A DNA stretch of 64,000 bases from Arthrobacter sp. ERGS1:01. GTDB taxonomy: Bacteria > Actinomycetota > Actinomycetes > Actinomycetales > Micrococcaceae. Of the stretch, positions 1 through 10,224 are shown piece by piece (within the stretch, counting starts at the first letter, position 1; every line of letters starts with the position of its first letter). The stretch is taken from assembly GCF_001281315.1 (NCBI RefSeq), contig NZ_CP012479.1, positions 1,922,001 through 1,986,000 on the forward strand. Reading direction: 5' to 3'. The translations under genes were made by a program, and so were the position numbers. Below the pieces are notes generated by a model. It did no database searches. It saw nothing but the letters and a program-made list of their open reading frames with translations, and was not told the DNA's origin.

Positions 1-988
1 CGTCAACCGTCTCCGCCGCACGGCGGGACTGGACCTTCTTGGCCTGCTTGACCAAATCCGGCTCGCCCTGGCGCAGCCAGGCGTACATGGGAGCGGCCAC
101 GAAGATCGTGGAGAAGGTGCTCACGATGATGCCGATGAACAGCGACAGCGACAGGTCCTGCAGGGTTCCGGCGCCCAGGAGCAAGGTGCCGATGAACAGG
201 ATGGATCCCACGGGCAGCACTGCCACCATCATGGTGTTGATGGAGCGGACCAGCGTTTGGTTGATGGCCAGGTTGACTTCCTCGCCAAACGTCCGCCGGG
301 TGGAACTGGAAATGTCCGCCGTGTTTTCCCTGATCTTGTCGAACACCACCACGGTGTCGTACAGCGAGTAGCTCAGGATCGTCAGGAAGCCGATGATGGC
401 CGATGGCGAGACCTCGAACCGCGAGGCGCCGTAAATTCCGGCCGTTACGATCATGACCACGAGCAGGCCGATGATGGCCGCCACGGACATGCGCCAGGTC
501 CTGAAGTACAACGCCATCAGCAGCGTTGCCAGGACGACGAACGCGATGAAGCCGATGATGGCCTGTCGCGACACGTCGGCACCCCAGGAGGGGCCGACGA
601 ACGTCGAGGTGACGTCCTTGGTGGTCACGCCGTAGGCGGCCTGCAGCGCGTCGGCCACCTTGACGGTGTCCTGGTCGCTGAGCTGGTTGGTCTGGACCTG
701 CATGGTCTTGCCGACCAGGTTCGTCACCACGGCGTCCGCACCGGGCACCGTGTTGGCCACGGCGCTTTGGCCGATCGTGGGGCTCGTGTTGGCGACGTTG
801 GAGATCGTGAACTGCGAGCCGCCCTTGAACTCGATGCTGAAGTTGAAGCCGCCGACGAGGATCGGGATCAGGACCGAAAGCACGACCAGCACGCCGGTGA
901 TGCCGAACCAGATCTTGCGCTTGGCGACAAACGGGTAGGACCGTTCGCCCGTGTAGAGCTCATTGCCGAATGTGGCGAAACTTTTCAT
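1..988 (-). CDS. secF: Protein translocase subunit SecF (3' end outside window)
   Basis: SecF is the membrane partner of SecD; together they use the proton motive force to help SecYEG release exported proteins outside the membrane. Translating the minus strand gives an ATG at 988 followed by a short cytoplasmic segment, a first membrane helix (about residues 29-49), then the typical FKGGSQF motif after it, an exported loop and several C-terminal helices including a YDTVVVFDKIRE segment characteristic of the SecD/SecF RND fold. The ATG overlaps the secD stop by one base (TAATG), so translation is coupled. About 329 residues lie in the window and the stop codon is beyond base 1. Confidence 0.95.
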   Translation of the reverse strand, partial: MKSFATFGNELYTGERSYPFVAKRKIWFGITGVLVVLSVLIPILVGGFNFSIEFKGGSQFTISNVANTSPTIGQSAVANTVPGADAVVTNLVGKTMQVQTNQLSDQDTVKVADALQAAYGVTTKDVTSTFVGPSWGADVSRQAIIGFIAFVVLATLLMALYFRTWRMSVAAIIGLLVVMIVTAGIYGASRFEVSPSAIIGFLTILSYSLYDTVVVFDKIRENTADISSSTRRTFGEEVNLAINQTLVRSINTMMVAVLPVGSILFIGTLLLGAGTLQDLSLSLFIGIIVSTFSTIFVAAPMYAWLRQGEPDLVKQAKKVQSRRAAETVD

Positions 989-2796
989 TAGTTGCTCTCC
1001 TTGGCGTCATCGCCGGACTGGGACTTGGCAGAGCCTGATCCCCTGCTGCCCGCCATTTCGGCTTCCTTGGCGGCCAGGCGGCGTTCGGCAATGGTCTGGC
1101 GGCGTTCGGCTTCTCCGGCGGCACGCGCGTTCTTGCCCGAGGCCACGGCCAGGGACTCCTCCGGAGTCCGGAAGCGTCCCGCTCCGCGGTACAGCGGGAT
1201 GGCGCCGAGCTGGCGGGGGTCCAGGCCCGAGAAGTGGTGTCCCTCGCCAAAGAACTTGGTGCGGGCCAGCAACAGCAGGGTCGGGTGCGTGAACATGAAC
1301 ACGACGATGAGGTCGGCCACGGCCGTCAGGCCGAGCGTGAAGGCAAAGCCCTTGACGTTTCCGACGGAGACGAAGTAGAGCACCACGGAAGCCAGGATGT
1401 TCACGGCCTTGGAGGCCAGGATGGTCCGCTTGGCACGCAGCCAGCCGTTGTCGACGGCGGCGGCCAGGCCGCGCCCGTCGCGCAACTCGTCCCTGACGCG
1501 CTCAAAGTAGACGATGAACGAGTCGGCCGTCTGGCCGATCGAGACGATGATGCCCGCCACACCGGCCAGCGACAGCCGGTAGTTCTCGCTCCAGCCCAGC
1601 AGCACGATGGCCAGGTAGGTCAGGCTGCCGGCAATCACGAGGGACAAAATGGTGACAAGGCCCAGTGCGCGGTATTGGAACAGTGAGTAGATGACCACCA
1701 GGCCCAGGCCGATCAGGCCCGCGAGCAGGCCCATTTCCAGCTGCTGGAGACCCAGCGTGGCGGAGATGGTTTCCGAGGACTGAATCGTGAAGCTGATGGG
1801 CAGGGCGCCGAATTTCAGCTGGTCGGACAGCGTCTTGGCGCTGGTCTCGGTGAAGTTGCCCGTAATGGACGACTGGCCGTTGGTGATGACTGCCTGGGAT
1901 GCCGGGGCCGAGATGACGTTGTCGTCAAGGACGATCGCGAAACGTGCCTGCGGATCATTCTGGTTGACCAGGTACTTGCCGTTCAGGCGCTGGGTCACGG
2001 CCTTGAAAGCGTCGGAACCCTGGGGACTGACAAGGGTCAGGTTGACCGACCAGGTGTTGGTCGTGACACCCTGGGCGCCCGGCTGCAAACCGTAGGACGC
2101 GGTCTTGATGTACTTACCGGGAATCTCCACCGGGCCGAGGATGTACTTCAAGCCGTTGTCGCCCTCACAAGCCACGATCGGCTTGTTGGGATCGGAGTTG
2201 GCGGGCAATTCCGTGACGGGGGCAATACAGCTGGTCTGCTCGTACTGCGTCATGAGCGCCGGGGTGATCCAGTTGGAGTCGCTGGCGTTGGCCGGCTTCG
2301 CCTTGGGGTCCGGGTTCGGCGTCAGCACATTGGCCGCAACGAAGGTGCTCAGCTTGGCGGCCGGGGTCAGGTCTGCCTTGGCCACGGCACCGGCCGGGGA
2401 GTTGCTGGAGATGATGACGGCACGGAAGTTCATGTTGGCCGAGGCCGTGATGAGGTCGCGCTGCTGCTGCGTGGGGGTTCCCGGCAACTGCACGACGACG
2501 TTGCGCCCACCCTCGGTGGTGATCTGGGCTTCGGAGACGCCGGAGCCGTCGACGCGCTGTCGGATGATGGACACGGCCTGGTTCAGCTGATCGGAACTGA
2601 TCGCCGTCGTGCCTTCGGCCTTGGGCGTGAGGATCATCTCCGTGCCGCCCTCGAGGTCCAGGCCGAGCTTGGGTGCCCAGGACGTGGCGCCGGAGAGCAC
2701 GCCCGCGCCGATGGTGATGATACAAACAATAATGAGCGCCAAAAGCGCGAACAGTGTCCTGCGGGCGACCTTCGTCGGGCCGGTACGTGCCATCAA
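988..2796 (-). CDS. secD: Protein translocase subunit SecD
   Basis: SecD has one N-terminal membrane helix (about residues 14-36), the signature LGLDLEGG (44-51), a large extracytoplasmic P1 region, and a C-terminal block of five predicted membrane helices (roughly 350-530) followed by a charged Arg/Lys/Glu-rich tail. At 602 residues it is within the family range. It sits between yajC and secF in the usual order, with a one-base stop/start overlap with secF. The charged, Ala/Glu-rich C-terminal tail of about 70 residues extends past the membrane domain, as is common in actinobacteria. Confidence 0.96.
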   Translation of the reverse strand: MMARTGPTKVARRTLFALLALIIVCIITIGAGVLSGATSWAPKLGLDLEGGTEMILTPKAEGTTAISSDQLNQAVSIIRQRVDGSGVSEAQITTEGGRNVVVQLPGTPTQQQRDLITASANMNFRAVIISSNSPAGAVAKADLTPAAKLSTFVAANVLTPNPDPKAKPANASDSNWITPALMTQYEQTSCIAPVTELPANSDPNKPIVACEGDNGLKYILGPVEIPGKYIKTASYGLQPGAQGVTTNTWSVNLTLVSPQGSDAFKAVTQRLNGKYLVNQNDPQARFAIVLDDNVISAPASQAVITNGQSSITGNFTETSAKTLSDQLKFGALPISFTIQSSETISATLGLQQLEMGLLAGLIGLGLVVIYSLFQYRALGLVTILSLVIAGSLTYLAIVLLGWSENYRLSLAGVAGIIVSIGQTADSFIVYFERVRDELRDGRGLAAAVDNGWLRAKRTILASKAVNILASVVLYFVSVGNVKGFAFTLGLTAVADLIVVFMFTHPTLLLLARTKFFGEGHHFSGLDPRQLGAIPLYRGAGRFRTPEESLAVASGKNARAAGEAERRQTIAERRLAAKEAEMAGSRGSGSAKSQSGDDAKESN

Positions 2797-2889
2797 GAGA
2801 TCCTTCTATTGGTCACGGGTGTAGAGAACATGGCAATACTGCCGCGGCGATGATGTCATCGCCACAGCAGCGCCAAACCCGAATGTGCC

Positions 2890-3345
2890 TTAGTTGTCTT
2901 TGTTGTTGTCTTTGTTCAAACGCGCCAGGGTTTCCTCGGCGGACTCCCCTGCCACATCCCGCTTGTCATGGCCCTGGGTCAGCGAGGACACGTCGTCGGG
3001 AACGGAAGCGTCAACGTTCTCCAACGACTCCTCGGCCGGCTCAACGACCTTGGCGAAAGTCTGGCTGTGCACCGTGACCACCACGCCGGGGGAAATTTCC
3101 AGCTGGATCTTGTTGTTCTCGTGGTCGACCTCGACCACGTGGCCGAACAGGCCAAAGTTCGTCATGATGTCAACGCCGGCTCCAAGCTTTGTCTGCTTCT
3201 CCTGAGCGGCGGCCTTGGCCTTTTTCTGCTTGCGGAACATCATCACGATCACCACGGCGAAAAGGGCGAACAAGACGTAGTTCATGATGCCGAAACCTCC
3301 GGCAGGGGCGGCTTGGTCGGCGGCTAAAATGCTCGTCAGGGACAC
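2890..3345 (-). CDS. yajC: Preprotein translocase subunit YajC
   Basis: YajC is a small single-span membrane protein associated with the SecDF complex. This 151-residue protein has one hydrophobic helix (about residues 20-37, MNYVLFALFAVVIVMMF), then a basic RKQKKAK stretch, and the conserved YajC core with GxxGVDIMTNFGLFG and a short beta-rich region. The acidic C-terminal extension is low in complexity. It is the first gene of the yajC-secD-secF operon, separated from secD by 93 bases. The start used is GTG at 3345. Confidence 0.93.
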   Translation of the reverse strand: MSLTSILAADQAAPAGGFGIMNYVLFALFAVVIVMMFRKQKKAKAAAQEKQTKLGAGVDIMTNFGLFGHVVEVDHENNKIQLEISPGVVVTVHSQTFAKVVEPAEESLENVDASVPDDVSSLTQGHDKRDVAGESAEETLARLNKDNNKDN

Positions 3346-3495
3346 AGCGAGGTTCCATTCATGTAAGTCAATGTGGGTGCCCGGCAGCAGTAAACGTGCC
3401 GGACGTCATACCAGTCTAGTGGGTAAAGCTGGACGTCGAGTGATAAAACGCTCCGGATTGATCAAATATGAACAATCCGCCGGGCAAACGCGCTC

Positions 3496-3515
3496 AAAAA
3501 CGCGTGCCGGCGCGT
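3496..3515 (-). terminator. Weak terminator-like hairpin after ruvB
   Basis: Directly after the ruvB stop, reading on the minus strand, a 5-bp inverted repeat (ACGCG/CGCGT with a 6-base loop) is followed by TTTT. The stem is short, so this is only a possible rho-independent terminator. The rest of the ruvB-yajC gap (3346-3516) shows no other clear signal. Confidence 0.3.
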
Positions 3516-3516
3516 G

Positions 3517-4641
3517 TTAGTCATCACGATCGTCCTCGTCGAAGGGCAGCATGGCGGCCGCCACGGCGTTGCCGGGCATTTTCAGGCCCAGGTGGTCCCA
3601 CGCCGCCGGCATGGCAATGCGGCCCCGCGGCGTGCGTCCCAAGAGGCCTTCGCGCACCAGGAATGGTTCGGCCACGGTTTCCACGGTCTCCGGCTCCTCC
3701 CCCACGGCGATGGCCAGGGTGGACAACCCCACCGGGCCGCCGTTGAACTTTCCCACCAGCGCCTCGAGCACCGAACGGTCAAGACGGTCCAGTCCCCTGG
3801 CGTCGACCTCATACATGTCCAGGGCTGCCGACGCCGTCCGGGCATCGATGGTTTCTATACCGTGCACCAGCGCCCAGTCGCGCACGCGGCGCAGGAGTCG
3901 GTTCGCGATACGGGGTGTCCCCCGGGAGCGTCCGGCGATTTCGGCAAAGCCGGCGCTGCTCAGTTTCAGATCCAGCATGCCGGCGGACCGGCGAAGCACC
4001 AGTTCGAGTTCGGCCACCGAGTAGAACTCCAGGTGGCCGGTGAAGCCGAAGCGGTCCCGCAGCGGCCCGGGCAGCAGGCCGGCCCGCGTGGTGGCACCCA
4101 CCAGGGTGAACGGGGGCAGTTCCAGCGGAATGGCCGTGGCGCCGGCGCCCTTGCCGACGATGATGTCGACCCGGAAATCCTCCATGGCCATGTAGAGCAT
4201 TTCCTCGGCCGGGCGGGACATGCGGTGGATCTCATCCAGGAACAACACCTCCCCCTCGGTCAGGGAGGACAGGATTGCGGCGAGGTCGCCGGCGTGCTGG
4301 ATGGCCGGACCGGAGCTGATGCGCAGCGGCGCATTCATCTCCGCGGCAATGATCATGGCCAGGGTGGTCTTGCCCAGCCCGGGCGGGCCGGACATGAGCA
4401 CGTGGTCCGCGCTGCGGCCGCGGATCCTGGACGCGGCCAGCACCAGGGCCAGCTGCTTGCGGACCCTTTCCTGGCCCACGAAGTCGTCGAGGTTTTTGGG
4501 CCGCAACGCCGCCTCGAGTTCGCGCTCCTCCGGTTCCGGGGCAGCGGCAAGCTCGGCCGACGGCGGCAGTGCGGCGCCACCGGCGGTTGCGCCGATGCTG
4601 ATTTGGCCCGGCAGCAGCGGAATGTCGTTGTTCCCGCCCAT
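3517..4641 (-). CDS. ruvB: Holliday junction branch migration ATPase RuvB
   Basis: RuvB is the hexameric AAA+ motor that drives branch migration of Holliday junctions with RuvA. The sequence shows the Walker A motif GPPGLGKT (85-92), Walker B LFLDEIHR (133-140), the sensor/arginine-finger region GATTRAG, and the C-terminal winged helix ([15 protein letters not shown]). The family core starts near [16 protein letters not shown] (42-57); the preceding roughly 40 residues form a variable Ala/Pro/Glu-rich extension. The ATG lies three bases after the ruvA stop, so the genes are cotranscribed. Confidence 0.97.
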   Translation of the reverse strand: MGGNNDIPLLPGQISIGATAGGAALPPSAELAAAPEPEERELEAALRPKNLDDFVGQERVRKQLALVLAASRIRGRSADHVLMSGPPGLGKTTLAMIIAAEMNAPLRISSGPAIQHAGDLAAILSSLTEGEVLFLDEIHRMSRPAEEMLYMAMEDFRVDIIVGKGAGATAIPLELPPFTLVGATTRAGLLPGPLRDRFGFTGHLEFYSVAELELVLRRSAGMLDLKLSSAGFAEIAGRSRGTPRIANRLLRRVRDWALVHGIETIDARTASAALDMYEVDARGLDRLDRSVLEALVGKFNGGPVGLSTLAIAVGEEPETVETVAEPFLVREGLLGRTPRGRIAMPAAWDHLGLKMPGNAVAAAMLPFDEDDRDD

Positions 4642-4644
4642 GGC

Positions 4645-5280
4645 TTAGCGCACCCGGCTTGATTGGCGGGCGCCGTCCTGGCCCAGCCAGCGCAGGGTGG
4701 CGCGCAGGATGGCCGGGACGTTGCCGCCGTCGGCCAGTTCGGGCTCCGCGGCCATGGCGGCGTCGATACTCTTCAGCGCGTCCTTCTCATTCCAGCCAAG
4801 GCTCGTCATGGCGGCCACCACCTGGTCCTTCCAGGCCATGGCGGTTGCGGCAGGCGCGGAGGGGACGCCGGCGCCGGCGGTGGGCACCAGCTTGCCCTTG
4901 AGCTCGAGCACGATCCGGCCGGCCACCTTGGGCCCCACTCCGGGAACCTTGGTGAACGCCTTGCCGTCGGCGTCGGCCACGGCCCGGCGGATGGATTCGG
5001 GCTCCAGCACGGCCAGCACCGCCAGGGCCAGCCGGGGGCCGATGCCGCTGACGCTGAGCAGCACGTCAAAGACCTCGCGCTCGTCCGCGTCGGCAAAGCC
5101 GTACAGCGTCATGGAGTCCTCGCGCACGATCATGGTGGTGGTGAGCGTCGATTCCTCCCCCACGCGCAGCCCGCCCAGGGTCTTGGGGGTTGCATGCACC
5201 AGCATGCCCACCCCGTTGACGTCGATGACGGCCTGGGCCAGGGAAAGCTGGGCCACCGGTCCGCGGACAAAACTGATCAT
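4645..5280 (-). CDS. ruvA: Holliday junction branch migration protein RuvA
   Basis: RuvA binds four-way junctions as a tetramer and loads RuvB. The chosen start is the ATG at 5280, which gives the family N-terminus MISFVRGPV; an upstream in-frame ATG at 5328 would add 16 residues that do not fit the family. The OB-fold, the two helix-hairpin-helix motifs (SGIGPRLALAVL and VPGVGPKVAGRI), and the C-terminal RuvB-binding domain (ALKSIDAAMAA) are visible in 211 residues. A degenerate LexA-like box lies about 55 bases upstream of the start. Confidence 0.96.
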   Translation of the reverse strand: MISFVRGPVAQLSLAQAVIDVNGVGMLVHATPKTLGGLRVGEESTLTTTMIVREDSMTLYGFADADEREVFDVLLSVSGIGPRLALAVLAVLEPESIRRAVADADGKAFTKVPGVGPKVAGRIVLELKGKLVPTAGAGVPSAPAATAMAWKDQVVAAMTSLGWNEKDALKSIDAAMAAEPELADGGNVPAILRATLRWLGQDGARQSSRVR

Positions 5281-5336
5281 TGCTGCTGCTCCTGACATGC
5301 CTTTGGCGTACTTACGACCAAGCTGCATCCATGGTA

Positions 5337-5352
5337 TCGAACATACTTACGA
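5337..5352. promoter_or_regulatory. Candidate degenerate LexA (SOS) box upstream of ruvA
   Basis: The 16-mer TCGAACATACTTACGA has one perfect TCGAAC half-site and a second half matching 4 of 6 positions of the actinobacterial pattern TCGAAC-N4-GTTCGA. It lies between the ruvC stop and the ruvA start, about 57 bases upstream of ruvA on the minus strand. ruvAB genes are SOS-controlled in many bacteria, which supports the reading, but the imperfect half-site makes this uncertain. Confidence 0.4.
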
Positions 5353-5356
5353 ACAA

Positions 5357-5944
5357 CTAGTTCCACTTGGCGCCGGGCTTTTCCTTGTTCTTGGTGACCC
5401 GCGACTTTGCCTCGGCCTCGCGCCACAACTGTTGGGCCGCCGTCGTGCCCTGCTTGTTGCCAGCAAAGGCGTTGCCGCTGCGCCAGGCATGGGCGATGGC
5501 CAGGGCCAGGGCGTCGGCGGCGTCCGCGGGCCGGGGCGGCTCATCGAGGCGCAGCAGCCGGGTGACCATGGCCGTCACGGAGGCCTTGTCGGCGCGGCCG
5601 TTGCCGGTCACCGCCGCCTTGACCTCCGACGGCGTGTGCATGGCCACCGGAATGCCGCGCCGGGCAGCGGCGACCATGACGACGCCGGAAACCTGCGCAA
5701 CCCCCATGACGGTGCTGAGGTTGGTTTGGGCGAAGACCCGTTCGATGGCCAAGACATCCGGCTTAAACGCAGCCAGCCACTGGTCAATCGCATCCGCGAT
5801 GACCAGCAGCCGGGCGTCAAGGGAAAGTTCATGCGAGCTGCCCACCACACCGACGGCCACCAGGGTGGCCGTACGGTTGGCGGCAACATCCACCACGCCC
5901 AAACCGCAACGGGTCAGGCCGGGGTCGACACCTAATACACGCAG
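5357..5944 (-). CDS. ruvC: Holliday junction resolvase RuvC, probable CTG start
   Basis: RuvC cleaves Holliday junctions. The first catalytic aspartate lies in the N-terminal motif [13 protein letters not shown], which is encoded immediately downstream of the yebC stop. The first standard start codon in frame (TTG at 5902) would remove this motif. The only codon that keeps it, because an in-frame TAG (the yebC stop, 5948-5950) closes the frame just upstream, is CTG at 5944. GAGGA precedes that CTG by seven bases, a good ribosome-binding spacing. From CTG the protein has 195 residues. Later motifs ([32 protein letters not shown]) carry the remaining acidic residues. Confidence 0.88.
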   Translation of the reverse strand: MRVLGVDPGLTRCGLGVVDVAANRTATLVAVGVVGSSHELSLDARLLVIADAIDQWLAAFKPDVLAIERVFAQTNLSTVMGVAQVSGVVMVAAARRGIPVAMHTPSEVKAAVTGNGRADKASVTAMVTRLLRLDEPPRPADAADALALAIAHAWRSGNAFAGNKQGTTAAQQLWREAEAKSRVTKNKEKPGAKWN

Positions 5945-5947
5945 AGC

Positions 5948-6703
5948 CTAGTCCTCGTCGAGGGCGGCCAGGACCTCGGCGCTGATGTCGGCGTTGGAGT
6001 AGATGTTCTGGACGTCGTCCAGGTCCTCCAGCGCGTCGTAGAGCTTCATGAACTTGCGGGCATTTTCCACGTCCAACTCAACCTGCATGGACGGCACAAA
6101 ACCGGCTTCATCGGTCTCGTACTCGATGCCGGCTTCGGTCAGGGCGGCGCGGATCGCGGGCAGGTCGGCGGTGTCCGAGATGATCTCGAAGTTCGCGCCC
6201 TCGTCCTTGACCTCCTCGGCACCGGCGTCCAGGACGGCCATGAGGAGGTCGTCCTCGGTGAGGCCGTTCTTGGGCAGGCCCACGATGCCCTTGCGGGTGA
6301 ACATATAGGCCACCGAACCGGGGTCGCCCATGTTGCCGCCGTTGCGGCCCACGGCCAGGCGGACCTCGGAGGCGGCCCGGTTCTTGTTGTCGGTCAGACA
6401 TTCGATCAGCACGGCCGTGCCCTGCGGGCCGTAGCCCTCGTACATGATGGTCTGGTAGTCGACGGCGTCGCCCAGCAGACCCGCGCCGCGCTTGATGGCG
6501 CGGTCAATGTTGTCGGCCGGGACCGAGGTCTTCTTGGCCTTTGAAACAGCCAATTCGAGTGCCGGGTTGCCGGCAAGGTCGGCTCCGCCACCACGGGCGG
6601 CAACTTCGATGTTCTTGATCAGCTTGGCGAAGGACTTGGCACGACGGCTGTCAATGATGGCTTTTTTGTGCTTCGTGGTCGCCCATTTGGAGTGGCCTGA
6701 CAT
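5948..6703 (-). CDS. yebC: YebC/PmpR family protein (TACO1-like)
   Basis: This family binds DNA or the ribosome; in several bacteria it acts as a transcriptional regulator and its mitochondrial relative TACO1 aids translation. The 251-residue sequence opens with the family signature [21 protein letters not shown] and includes [19 protein letters not shown] and the C-terminal acidic region, all at normal positions. The gene lies two bases after pdxT, whose last codons contain its Shine-Dalgarno sequence (GAGGAG). Its stop overlaps the ribosome-binding region of ruvC, so pdxT-yebC-ruvC look translationally linked. Confidence 0.95.
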   Translation of the reverse strand: MSGHSKWATTKHKKAIIDSRRAKSFAKLIKNIEVAARGGGADLAGNPALELAVSKAKKTSVPADNIDRAIKRGAGLLGDAVDYQTIMYEGYGPQGTAVLIECLTDNKNRAASEVRLAVGRNGGNMGDPGSVAYMFTRKGIVGLPKNGLTEDDLLMAVLDAGAEEVKDEGANFEIISDTADLPAIRAALTEAGIEYETDEAGFVPSMQVELDVENARKFMKLYDALEDLDDVQNIYSNADISAEVLAALDED

Positions 6704-6705
6704 GG

Positions 6706-7395
6706 TTACGCTTCTCCTCTAATCATTCGAATAAACAGTTCGTGGATGCGGCGCTCACCCGTCACTTCCGGATGGAAGGAGGTGGCCAGCAAATGCTGCG
6801 AACGAACGGCGACCGCACGGACTTCTGGATCAATTCTACTGTCGTGTGCGCCCGCGGGGACTTCAACACTCGCAAGCACCTCGACGCCGGCACCCACACG
6901 CTCCACCCACGGGGCCCTGATGAACACGGCATGGACTGGCTTGTCGGCCGGTTCCAGTGCCGCAAAATCGAGGTTTGTCTCAAAGGAATCCACCTGCCGA
7001 CCAAACGCATTGCGGCGCACCGTGATGTCCAGGCCGCCCAGAGTCTGCTGGGCGTTGCCGCCCATGTCGGTGGCGGGATCGGCAATCTGATCCGCAAGCA
7101 GGATCATCCCGGCGCAGCTGCCGTACACGGGCATTCCGGCCTGGATGCGCTCCCGCAGGGGATCGCGCAGGCCAAAGATCCGGGTCAGCTTGTCGATGGT
7201 GGTCGATTCCCCACCGGGCAGGATCAACCCGTCCACCTGGGCCAATTCGCTGACACGGCGCACGCCGACGGCGCGGGCCCCGCACGCTTCGATGGCACGG
7301 ACATGCTCGCGCACGTCGCCCTGCAGGGCCAGGACGCCGACGAGCGGCCGCCCGCCCGTGGTGGATGGTTGCTTTTCAAGGTCCAAAAGAGTCAC
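6706..7395 (-). CDS. pdxT: Pyridoxal 5'-phosphate synthase glutaminase subunit PdxT
   Basis: PdxT hydrolyses glutamine and channels ammonia to PdxS for direct PLP synthesis. Visible motifs are VGVLALQGD near the N-terminus, GGESTTI, the nucleophile elbow GSCAGMI with the catalytic cysteine, and SFHPE containing the catalytic His/Glu. The reading frame stays open far upstream, antisense to asnB, so the start had to be chosen: GTG at 7395 gives about 229 residues, while an ATG-GTG-ATG cluster at 7434-7440 would add 13-15. Neither has a strong Shine-Dalgarno sequence. Its partner pdxS is about 4 kb away rather than adjacent. Confidence 0.93.
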   Translation of the reverse strand: MTLLDLEKQPSTTGGRPLVGVLALQGDVREHVRAIEACGARAVGVRRVSELAQVDGLILPGGESTTIDKLTRIFGLRDPLRERIQAGMPVYGSCAGMILLADQIADPATDMGGNAQQTLGGLDITVRRNAFGRQVDSFETNLDFAALEPADKPVHAVFIRAPWVERVGAGVEVLASVEVPAGAHDSRIDPEVRAVAVRSQHLLATSFHPEVTGERRIHELFIRMIRGEA

Positions 7396-7527
7396 TTTTC
7401 CATCATAGATGGGCGCAAAGTCACATGATTGCATCACCATACGCGCCGCGACGCTTGGCCGGGGCGCGGTGTGCAAGCAAGTACGATTGACCGAGGACTG
7501 ACGTACTAAAGATGAGGTAAACCAAGT

Positions 7528-10212
7528 ATGTGCGGAATCGCCGGTTACTACGGTTATGGGGAAGACGAAACTCTTCTGCAGGAGATGAACGCGTGCATTG
7601 TGCACCGCGGACCCGATGGTGAGGGTATCTACACCCAGGGGAACGTGGGGCTGGCACACCGCCGCCTCTCCATCATCGATGTTGCCCACGGCCAGGAACC
7701 CATGTTCAGCGCCGACGGCGAAACCGTGCTGGTGTACAACGGCGAGGTTTACAACTACCTGGACCTGCGCACCGAACTTGAGGCCCTGGGCCGGACGTTC
7801 TCCACCAAGTCCGACACCGAAGTGGTGCTGCAGTCCTACGAGGAGTGGGGCGACGCCGCCTTCGACAAGTTCAACGGCATGTTCGGCTTTGCCATCCACG
7901 ACCGGAAGAACAACCGCCTGGTCCTGGCCCGCGACCACTTCGGCATCAAGCCGCTGTACTACGCGACCTCGGGCACCACCGAGGCCCCCACGCTGTTGTT
8001 CGGCTCTGAAATCAAGCCGTTGCTTGCCGCCGGCAAGGCGGAGAAGAAGGTCAACGAGCGGATCCTCTACCGTTACCTGCAGTTCCGCATCCACGACGAG
8101 GAAGCGGAGACCTTCTTCGAGGGCATCCACAAGCTGATGCCCGGCGAGAAGCTCGTGCTGAACACGGTTGACACCGAAGCCGGCCCCGCCGGTACCGTCA
8201 CGATCAGCCCGTACACCCGCTTCAAGGAAGAACTGGCCGAACTGGCCAAAATCGAGACCCCGTACTCCAAGGCCGTCATCGAGGAATACCGGGAGCGGTT
8301 CACCGAAGGCGTGCGCCTGCGCCTGCAGTCCGAGGTGCCCGTGGGCACGGCCCTTTCCGGCGGCCTGGACTCCTCCGCCGTCGTCGCCACCATCAACAAG
8401 CTCATGAGCGAAAACGCCGCGGCCACCGATTCCCTCGGTGCCAAGCAGCAGACGTTCTCCGCGATTTTCCCGAACTCGATCAACGACGAGGAAAAGTACG
8501 CCGACGCCGTGCTGGCACGCTGCGAAGGCAACGTCATCAGCCACAAGATCCTCCCGCAGGCCTCCGAGTTCGTCGAAGACCTCGAGGACTTTGTGCGCAC
8601 CATGGAGGAGCCCATCATCTCCTCCGGCCCGTACGCCCAGTACCAGGTCATGCGCGAGGCCTCCAAGCACGTCACCGTGCTGCTGGACGGCCAGGGCGCC
8701 GATGAGATGATGGCCGGCTACATCCCCTACTACTTCGCCTACCTGCGCCAGCTGAAGAAGAACGGCCAGAACGGCAAGCTCGCCAAGGAGCTCATTTCCA
8801 GCTCCGACATCCTGTTCCGCTTGGCCCGGTTCCGCATCCAGGGCGCCCTGACGTTCAAGAAGGCCGCGGGGATCGCCCCGCTGCTGGATAAGAAATTCAC
8901 TGCCAAGTTCAAGGGCGAGAAGTTCTCCAACATCCCGGACAACTTGAAGCTGCGCCTCATCGACGACCTATTCCACAAGTCGCTGCCGGCCGTGCTGCGC
9001 TACGAGGACAAGAACACCATGCGCTTCTCCCTGGAGGGCCGCGTGCCGTTCCTGGACAAGGAAGTGGTCAAGTTCCTGTTCAGCCTCTCCGATGAGTCCA
9101 TCATCAAGGGCGGCTGGAACAAGCGGATCCTGCGCGACGCCACGCGCGATCTGCTGCCGGAGATGATCAGCAACCGCCGCAACAAGATCGGCTTCACCAC
9201 GCCGGAGGCCGAATGGTTCTCGCTAATGAAGGAGCGGATTTACGAAATCTTCCTCTCCTCCTCCTTCGAGGCACGCCCGTACTGGAACCAGGACGCCATC
9301 ATCTACGCGTTCGAGGAATACCTCAGCGGCAAGTCCGCCGGTTCCACCATGGTGTTCTGGCGCTTGCTCAACACCGAGCTGTGGCTGCGTGAATTCTTTG
9401 ACGTGCCGGAAGTCAAGGCCGGCATCGAAGGCAAGAGCGACTACATCCCCAACGCGGACAAGGAACTGGACATCACGGTTCCCGACAACGCCGGCACGTT
9501 CCGCCGCTACCCGTTGCGCACCGAGGTCTTCTACAAGGAAACCGACTTCGACCCGGCCATCATGGGCTATGTGAAGCGCTTCTTCGACGGCCTGCCCACT
9601 GCCGGCGGGGACCACGGCACCGCCACCGCAGACACCCCGTGGTACCTGTTCGTTTCGGAAAAGATCGTCGCCATGACCCAGGGCCGGTCCATCCCCGTCT
9701 GGGACATCAAGGTCTCCGGCGCCGCGCGCTTCTTCAGCAAGTTCGTCACCCGCAACCCGGGCGGCATCGGCCTGGCCAGCCCCTGGTCCATGCAGCTGGC
9801 CATCGATGAGGTGGGCCTGCCCCGCATCATGTACGCGTCCGCCCGCAGCGTGCTGGGCAAGCTCCAGGGCAAGTCCGGCGTGTTCTACGAAGTCGTTGGC
9901 CACAACATCAACGCGATCGACGGCGCGGCCGGCTACCAGGTAGGAACCTCCACCCACTCGGTGAAGTACGCTCCCCTGGACCCCGACGGCGTGGCAACGC
10001 GACTGAGCGCCCTGGTCCGCGAAACCGTGCCGGCCGAATACGCCGCGTCCTTCGCCGGCGTCGCCATCATGGACGCCAACGACCTTGGCGTGGTGGCCCT
10101 GGGCCACGACACCAAGCTGCCCAAGAACGTCCTGGAAAACATCTTCCGCGACAACCCGCAGGGCCAGACCACCGAGACCACTCCGATGTCACTGGTGTTC
10201 ACGCAGAAGTAG
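7528..10212 (+). CDS. asnB: Asparagine synthetase fused to a CofE-like (F420-0:glutamate ligase-like) domain
   Basis: The first about 640 residues form a glutamine-hydrolysing asparagine synthetase: Cys2 nucleophile (MCGIAGYYG), glutaminase domain with RRLSIIDV and YNGEVYNY, then the ATP-pyrophosphatase motif [10 protein letters not shown] near residue 277 and [13 protein letters not shown]. Usual AsnB proteins end near here. This protein continues to 894 residues: from about residue 650 it resembles the coenzyme F420-0:L-glutamate ligase fold (CofE family), with [30 protein letters not shown] and AVALGHD-like segments. GAGG lies upstream of the ATG at 7528, but with a long spacing. The gene is divergent from pdxT. 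The amidotransferase assignment is firm; the CofE assignment is from motif recognition and its substrate is unknown. Confidence 0.88.
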   Translation: MCGIAGYYGYGEDETLLQEMNACIVHRGPDGEGIYTQGNVGLAHRRLSIIDVAHGQEPMFSADGETVLVYNGEVYNYLDLRTELEALGRTFSTKSDTEVVLQSYEEWGDAAFDKFNGMFGFAIHDRKNNRLVLARDHFGIKPLYYATSGTTEAPTLLFGSEIKPLLAAGKAEKKVNERILYRYLQFRIHDEEAETFFEGIHKLMPGEKLVLNTVDTEAGPAGTVTISPYTRFKEELAELAKIETPYSKAVIEEYRERFTEGVRLRLQSEVPVGTALSGGLDSSAVVATINKLMSENAAATDSLGAKQQTFSAIFPNSINDEEKYADAVLARCEGNVISHKILPQASEFVEDLEDFVRTMEEPIISSGPYAQYQVMREASKHVTVLLDGQGADEMMAGYIPYYFAYLRQLKKNGQNGKLAKELISSSDILFRLARFRIQGALTFKKAAGIAPLLDKKFTAKFKGEKFSNIPDNLKLRLIDDLFHKSLPAVLRYEDKNTMRFSLEGRVPFLDKEVVKFLFSLSDESIIKGGWNKRILRDATRDLLPEMISNRRNKIGFTTPEAEWFSLMKERIYEIFLSSSFEARPYWNQDAIIYAFEEYLSGKSAGSTMVFWRLLNTELWLREFFDVPEVKAGIEGKSDYIPNADKELDITVPDNAGTFRRYPLRTEVFYKETDFDPAIMGYVKRFFDGLPTAGGDHGTATADTPWYLFVSEKIVAMTQGRSIPVWDIKVSGAARFFSKFVTRNPGGIGLASPWSMQLAIDEVGLPRIMYASARSVLGKLQGKSGVFYEVVGHNINAIDGAAGYQVGTSTHSVKYAPLDPDGVATRLSALVRETVPAEYAASFAGVAIMDANDLGVVALGHDTKLPKNVLENIFRDNPQGQTTETTPMSLVFTQK

Positions 10213-10224
10213 CAACAACGCGCT

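Noticed and set aside
7396..8670. Long minus-strand open frame extending pdxT upstream across asnB
   Set aside because: It is antisense to the highly conserved asnB and has no protein similarity; only the pdxT part is real.
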